A stretch of DNA of 64,000 nt, from positions 1,550,001 through 1,614,000 of the forward strand of contig JANQAE010000001.1 in NCBI GenBank assembly GCA_024707225.1. Reading direction: 5' to 3'. The stretch is from Dokdonella sp. Its GTDB lineage: Bacteria > Pseudomonadota > Gammaproteobacteria > Xanthomonadales > Rhodanobacteraceae. The notes under the pieces are model-generated. The model did no database searches. It was not told the DNA's origin and saw only the letters and a list, made by a program, of their open reading frames with translations. This document shows, in pieces, positions 60,786 to 64,000 of this stretch (position 1 is its first letter; every line of letters starts with the position of its first letter). The position numbers and the translations under genes are program-made.

Positions 60786-61415
60786 ATGGAAGCCAAGCGC
60801 TCGAAGGTCGAGCAGATATGCGATGCCATTCGGCTCGGCTTGGAGAAGGGGCGACACATTCCGGGAGACCGTATCGATGCTGACGCGCTTGCGCTCAAGT
60901 TCCGTACGAGCCTGACGCCCGTACGATACGCGCTCTACTGCCTTTGGACCGAAGATGTCCTGGAGAATCACGGGCGCGCCGGATTCTGTGTGCCCCTGCT
61001 GGACGAGGCCGATCTGATCGATCTCTACGACTCCGCGGAGAGCCAGCTCATACCGTCGTGCGGAATCGGGCATGGGCCATCCAAGGGGACCGTCGGCCAC
61101 CTGGATCTCAAAAAGCGAAACAGCGACGTCGTCGTGCTGACGCGACAGCTGTTCGGCGCGATGGTGTTCGCCAGCGGCCGTCGTTCGCTATGCATGGGCA
61201 TGCGGATAGCCAACGGACGCCTGGGATCGATCAGAAGAATCGAGCGCAAGCTGATCGACGACGCGCGCGGCGAACTCATCAGCATCCATCGGCTTTGGCA
61301 GAGAGGCGATCCGGGACTGCGAGCAGCGTTGTTCGAGTACCACGAGCGACGCAGGCGGATGGCGCCGAAAATCGTCGCGGTCATGAGAGCCGGGGTTCGA
61401 CGCGCCGACAAATGA
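60786..61415 (+). CDS. GntR-like regulator at the head of the lasso peptide locus
   Basis: 209 residues. The N-terminal ~70 residues form a winged HTH: KVEQICDAIRLGLEKGRHIP, then DALALKFRTSLTPVRYALYC. The C-terminal helical part (ELISIHRLWQRGDPGLRAAL) resembles an FCD-like ligand domain but is short. AAGGAGGAG lies about 8 bases before the ATG. Its stop is 139 bases before the first precursor peptide. Regulators of this kind are found beside lasso peptide clusters in proteobacteria; direct control here is an inference. Confidence 0.72.
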   Translation: MEAKRSKVEQICDAIRLGLEKGRHIPGDRIDADALALKFRTSLTPVRYALYCLWTEDVLENHGRAGFCVPLLDEADLIDLYDSAESQLIPSCGIGHGPSKGTVGHLDLKKRNSDVVVLTRQLFGAMVFASGRRSLCMGMRIANGRLGSIRRIERKLIDDARGELISIHRLWQRGDPGLRAALFEYHERRRRMAPKIVAVMRAGVRRADK

Positions 61416-61473
61416 CGGCGTGAGTATGGACGTCCAAAGCGCGCCCAACAAATCTTTAAGAAGTTTCGTGAAA

Positions 61474-61510
61474 GTTACTTGAGTGTTTTGAAGATTCGGT
61501 TCTTAGATGG
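61474..61510 (+). promoter_or_regulatory. Candidate promoter for the lasso precursor operon
   Basis: AT-rich stretch in otherwise GC-rich DNA. TTGAGT (around 61479) and TTAGAT (around 61503), separated by 18 bases, could be -35 and -10. It precedes the first precursor ATG by about 45 bases. Weak match, so tentative. Confidence 0.35.
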
Positions 61511-61554
61511 ACGCGCCATGACAGGCATGGCAGCAACCCAACTAGGAGATCGAC

Positions 61555-61701
61555 ATGAAGACCAGCAAGAACGTCGCTTCACCCGAAGCGCAGAAGCAGG
61601 ACGTCATCGTGCTCGGCGCCGTGAGCATGGAGACCAAGGGCAATCTCGCCAAGGACGAAACGGTCGGTGGCATCCGCCCCGCCGGCATTTCCAACGAGTA
61701 A
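61555..61701 (+). CDS. Lasso peptide precursor A1
   Basis: 48-residue precursor, too short for most gene finders. Leader residues 1-28 start MKTSKNVASPEAQKQ and end VIVLGAVSMETK, matching the proteobacterial lasso leader pattern LGxxxxxTxG with Thr27 at the -2 position. The predicted core is residues 29-48: GNLAKDETVG followed by GIRPAGISNE. Gly1 and Glu7 of the core (residues 29 and 35) would form a seven-residue macrolactam ring; the E7-x-V-G-G spacing is that of xanthomonins. AGGAG lies 6 bases before the ATG. It is followed by a paralogue and by the processing enzymes. The product is inferred, not proven. Confidence 0.85.
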   Translation: MKTSKNVASPEAQKQDVIVLGAVSMETKGNLAKDETVGGIRPAGISNE

Positions 61702-61731
61702 GCGGCTCGGGCCGCGAGGAGATGTATCCCC

Positions 61732-61869
61732 ATGAAGACCAGCAAAAACATCGAGGACAGCAAGCCCGTCGTCATCGTACTCGGTGCCGTGAGCACCGAG
61801 ACGAAGGGCACGCTCGCCAAGGACGAAACGGTCGGCGGCATGCGTCCGGCCAGCCTTTCCGACGAGTGA
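61732..61869 (+). CDS. Lasso peptide precursor A2
   Basis: 45-residue paralogue of A1. The leader starts MKTSKNIEDSKPVVIVLG and ends STETK, with Thr24 at -2. The predicted core is residues 26-45: GTLAKDETVG followed by GMRPASLSDE. Ring residues 3-7 and the V-G-G segment are identical to A1; differences lie at core position 2 and in the tail (12, 16, 17, 19), so two related peptides are made by one machinery. A GAGGAGA box lies 9 bases before the ATG. It is 30 bases after A1 and 47 bases before the B gene. Confidence 0.85.
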   Translation: MKTSKNIEDSKPVVIVLGAVSTETKGTLAKDETVGGMRPASLSDE

Positions 61870-61916
61870 CCCACACGGGGCGCGCCCACGGGCGCGCCTC
61901 TCTCCGGGAGAACGCC

Positions 61917-62597
61917 TTGTCATATGGACTGCGCGATGATCTTTCTTACTGCCGAGCGGACGGTCGGCTGATCTTCCTCGACGTCGAACAGGATCGCTAC
62001 TTTCGACTCTCGGATGCAATGGAGCAGACCCTCGTCGCGTTCCTGGAAGGCGATGCCGGCGGTGGAGTCGACATCGGTCCGCTGATCGAGGCCAACATCC
62101 TGACGCCGGCGCAGCCGGAGACCGCCGGATCTGTCAGCCCGGCCATCGAGCTACCGCGGCGCAGTCTCGTTGAACGGCGGCCACCGCCACGCAAGATCGC
62201 AGCGAGCGTACTGATCGACGCCTTCACCATTGTCTGTACGACGCAATGGCGGCTGAAACGGCGCAAGCTCAAGCAAGTGCTCGACGCGCTCGTCGCATAC
62301 AGGCAACAGCACACTCCGCAGACCATCAAGACATCCAACGGCGTGCGTCAACCAGGCCTGATGGAAACCGTTGACGACTTTCGTCGCGTTCGACGCTACG
62401 TCCCAATCGAACCGATATGCCTCCTTGACTCGCTCGCAATGACGCGATTCCTGGCGAAGCGTGGATTGAACGCGAGCATCGTGTTCGGCGTCACGACCGA
62501 TCCTTTCTCCGCGCATTGCTGGGTCCAAACCGGCGACTTGGTTCTGAACGATACCGTCGGACATACCAGCGCCTACGTTCCGATTCGGGTCGTTTGA
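61917..62597 (+). CDS. Lasso peptide B protein: RRE (PqqD-like) fused to leader peptidase
   Basis: 226 residues from a TTG at 61917, chosen because GGGAG precedes it and the RRE domain starts there. Residues 1-75 (LIFLDVEQDRYFRLSDAMEQ) are a PqqD-like RiPP recognition element that binds the leader. Residues ~95-226 are a transglutaminase-fold cysteine protease with Cys168 (EPICLLDSLAMTRFL), His200 (FSAHCWVQ) and Asp212 (LNDTVGH), as in McjB. The enzyme cuts off the leader after the -1 residue. The frame is open upstream through both precursor genes in another frame, which is not coding. Its stop overlaps the C-gene start (TGATG). Confidence 0.88.
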   Translation: MSYGLRDDLSYCRADGRLIFLDVEQDRYFRLSDAMEQTLVAFLEGDAGGGVDIGPLIEANILTPAQPETAGSVSPAIELPRRSLVERRPPPRKIAASVLIDAFTIVCTTQWRLKRRKLKQVLDALVAYRQQHTPQTIKTSNGVRQPGLMETVDDFRRVRRYVPIEPICLLDSLAMTRFLAKRGLNASIVFGVTTDPFSAHCWVQTGDLVLNDTVGHTSAYVPIRVV

Positions 62598-64000
62598 TGA
62601 GCTATTCCTACATCGTCCTGATAGAGGACGAGAGCCGAGCCACGAGCAGGATGGATGGACAGGTCGACCTGGCCCTCGATGCCCTCGGCATGCGGCTTCG
62701 CTACGCGTCCGGTCCGATCAAGGTATTCGCTCAAGAGCAAACGCCGATCATCCTCCTGCCCGGAAGCGGGGTGGTGATCGGCGACCTCTTTACCAGGATC
62801 GGCAGAGTCGTTTCGGACGGCAGGCAACTTCCGACGTTGACGCAGCCGTCGCAGTTCCGCGATCACCTGCTCAAGCATTACTGGGGGGACTACGTACTCG
62901 TGCAGCCGTCGGTCGACGGCACCCGAAGCCTGAGTTTCACCCGAGACCCGTCCGGGGGCCTGGGTTGCGTCTACGTTCTGCAAAGCGGTTCTGGTTTCGT
63001 CGCGTCCGACGTCTCGGTTGCAGCTGATACCGGGTTGTATCGGAGGCAGATAGACTGGGACGCCGTTGTCCAACTGCTGACTTACCCGAACCACAAGGCG
63101 CAGCGCACAGCACTGGTCGACGTCCGCGAGTTGTTGCCTGGATGCTCCCTGCAGCTGCACGGACAGGACGTCTCTGCAACGCTCGCCTGGTCGCCTTGGG
63201 ATCACGTCGCCGCTGCAAATCGCCATCGTGACTTCGCCGAAGCGGCGGCCGACGTTCGTTCCGCTGTTCTGAGCGTCATCAAGGCCTGGGCAAAGATCGA
63301 CCCATTCATCCTGCTGGAGCTGTCCGGAGGCCTGGATTCGTCGATCGTAGGCATGTGCCTGCATCAGGCCCGGGCTCGTGTAGCCTGCTGTACCCTCGTG
63401 ACGCCGGTTCCCGGCGCCGACGAGCGTCAGTACGCCGACCTCATCGCCCAGCGTCTCGGCGTCACGCTTCACGCCATCGAGTTGAAGTACGAAGACGCGC
63501 GCTTCGATTTCGTACCGCCGGCACACTTGGCGAACCCAAGCATCACCGCGCTCCAGTACGCCACGAACTCGGCGTTCGACGCAATGGGCGACAGGCTGGA
63601 TGTCGGCAGCTTCTACTCCGGCGGCGGTGGCGACACGGTGTTCTCGTTTCTCGGAAGCGCGGCACCTGCTGCGGATGCGGTCAGAGAGCGCGGCTTTGCG
63701 ACAGGCATTGCTGCGATCCGGGACCTTTCCGCCTTGCACGAATGCACGTTCTGGAAGGCGGCTCGCTTGACGGTGCGCAAGCTGCTGAGACAACGTAGGA
63801 GCCTCGGCAAGCCGGACGGATCGTTTCTCAATCCGGCCAAGGTTTCGCGCAGTGTGCAAGACCATCCGTGGTTTGCAGCTGCGCCTGCCCACGCCTTGCC
63901 CGGCGACCGGGACAGAATCTTTGATCTGGCCGGCACGCAGGTTTTTCGGGACTACCTGCCGCGCGGCATGCGCCGACCGCTACGCATGCCGTTGTTGTCG
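62596..64000 (+). CDS. Lasso cyclase C protein, asparagine-synthetase-like (3' end outside window)
   Basis: At least 468 residues, running off the window. N-terminal glutaminase-like domain starts MSYSYIVLIEDESRATS but lacks the N-terminal Cys needed for glutamine use. The synthetase domain has the ATP-pyrophosphatase loop LLELSGGLDSSIVG near residue 240, then PGADERQYADLIAQRLGV and YSGGGGDTVFSFLGS. In McjC-type proteins this domain adenylates the ring Asp/Glu side chain and joins it to the Gly1 amine. Start overlaps the B stop, so translation is coupled. Any transporter or isopeptidase gene would be beyond 64000. Confidence 0.9.

Noticed and set aside
61657-61698. Alternative lasso core starting at the Gly after T-V (GG(I/M)RPA...)
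   Set aside because: Thr is at -2 there too, but no Asp or Glu falls at positions 7-9, so the usual ring cannot form. The upstream Gly fits both the leader motif and the ring rule.

Overview
The window is high-GC DNA from what looks like a gammaproteobacterium of the Lysobacterales/Xanthomonadales type. That inference rests on the gene content: a single-lipoyl E2 subunit, a TesB/Bpt/PurT neighbourhood, an NdvB-type cyclic glucan synthase and a xanthomonin-like lasso peptide locus. It is an inference, not a taxonomic proof. No rRNA, tRNA or CRISPR array was found.

Positions 1-34.8 kb read as ordinary chromosome. In order they hold: a partial FG-GAP repeat exoprotein and aceF (-); an ABC ATPase with a permease/M1-peptidase partner (+); a glycosyltransferase and a CBS protein (+); a methyltransferase and a Tyr/Gly-rich exported protein (-); rlmKL and a small hydrolase (-); an AmpD-like amidase, tesB, a small membrane protein and bpt (+); purT (-); alkB and an MgtA-type P-ATPase (+); a membrane protein, a VOC protein and an AraC regulator (-); a roughly 8.7 kb ndvB-like gene (-); a decayed GNAT acetyltransferase; and a divergent TetR/serine hydrolase pair.

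At 34,856-34,871 there is a sequence identical in sense to the usual 3' end of guaA (codons I-E-W-E-stop, read on the minus strand), without the guaA body. I read this as the distal attachment site of an integrative element that fills the rest of the window. The element runs from there as follows: an AbiE-type toxin-antitoxin pair; a two-gene Gabija system (gajA, gajB); a truncated second copy of trbG fused to the tail of a DUF2274 gene; a low-GC block with a Gp37/Gp68-family protein plus TcmP (+) and two unrecognised minus-strand genes, one with a HEPN-like RX4H motif; then a complete Tn4371/RP4-type mating module on the minus strand (traG-copG-trbB-C-D-E-J-K-L-F-G-I-DUF2274). A LysR regulator and an entry-exclusion-like lipoprotein lead that module.

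Beyond the LysR gene (60.8-64 kb) lies a lasso peptide biosynthesis locus: a GntR-like regulator, two tandem precursor peptides, a fused RRE-protease (B protein) and the start of the asparagine-synthetase-like cyclase (C protein), which runs off the window. Both precursors have Thr at -2, a Gly1, and Glu at position 7 followed by x-V-G-G, the spacing of the seven-residue-ring xanthomonins. If the element is intact, this locus is cargo of the mobile element.

Many genes, both housekeeping and conjugative, show a single-base frameshift, mostly in homopolymers or GC-rich micro-repeats. The even spread suggests uncorrected sequencing indels rather than decay. Affected genes are annotated across the shift and flagged.
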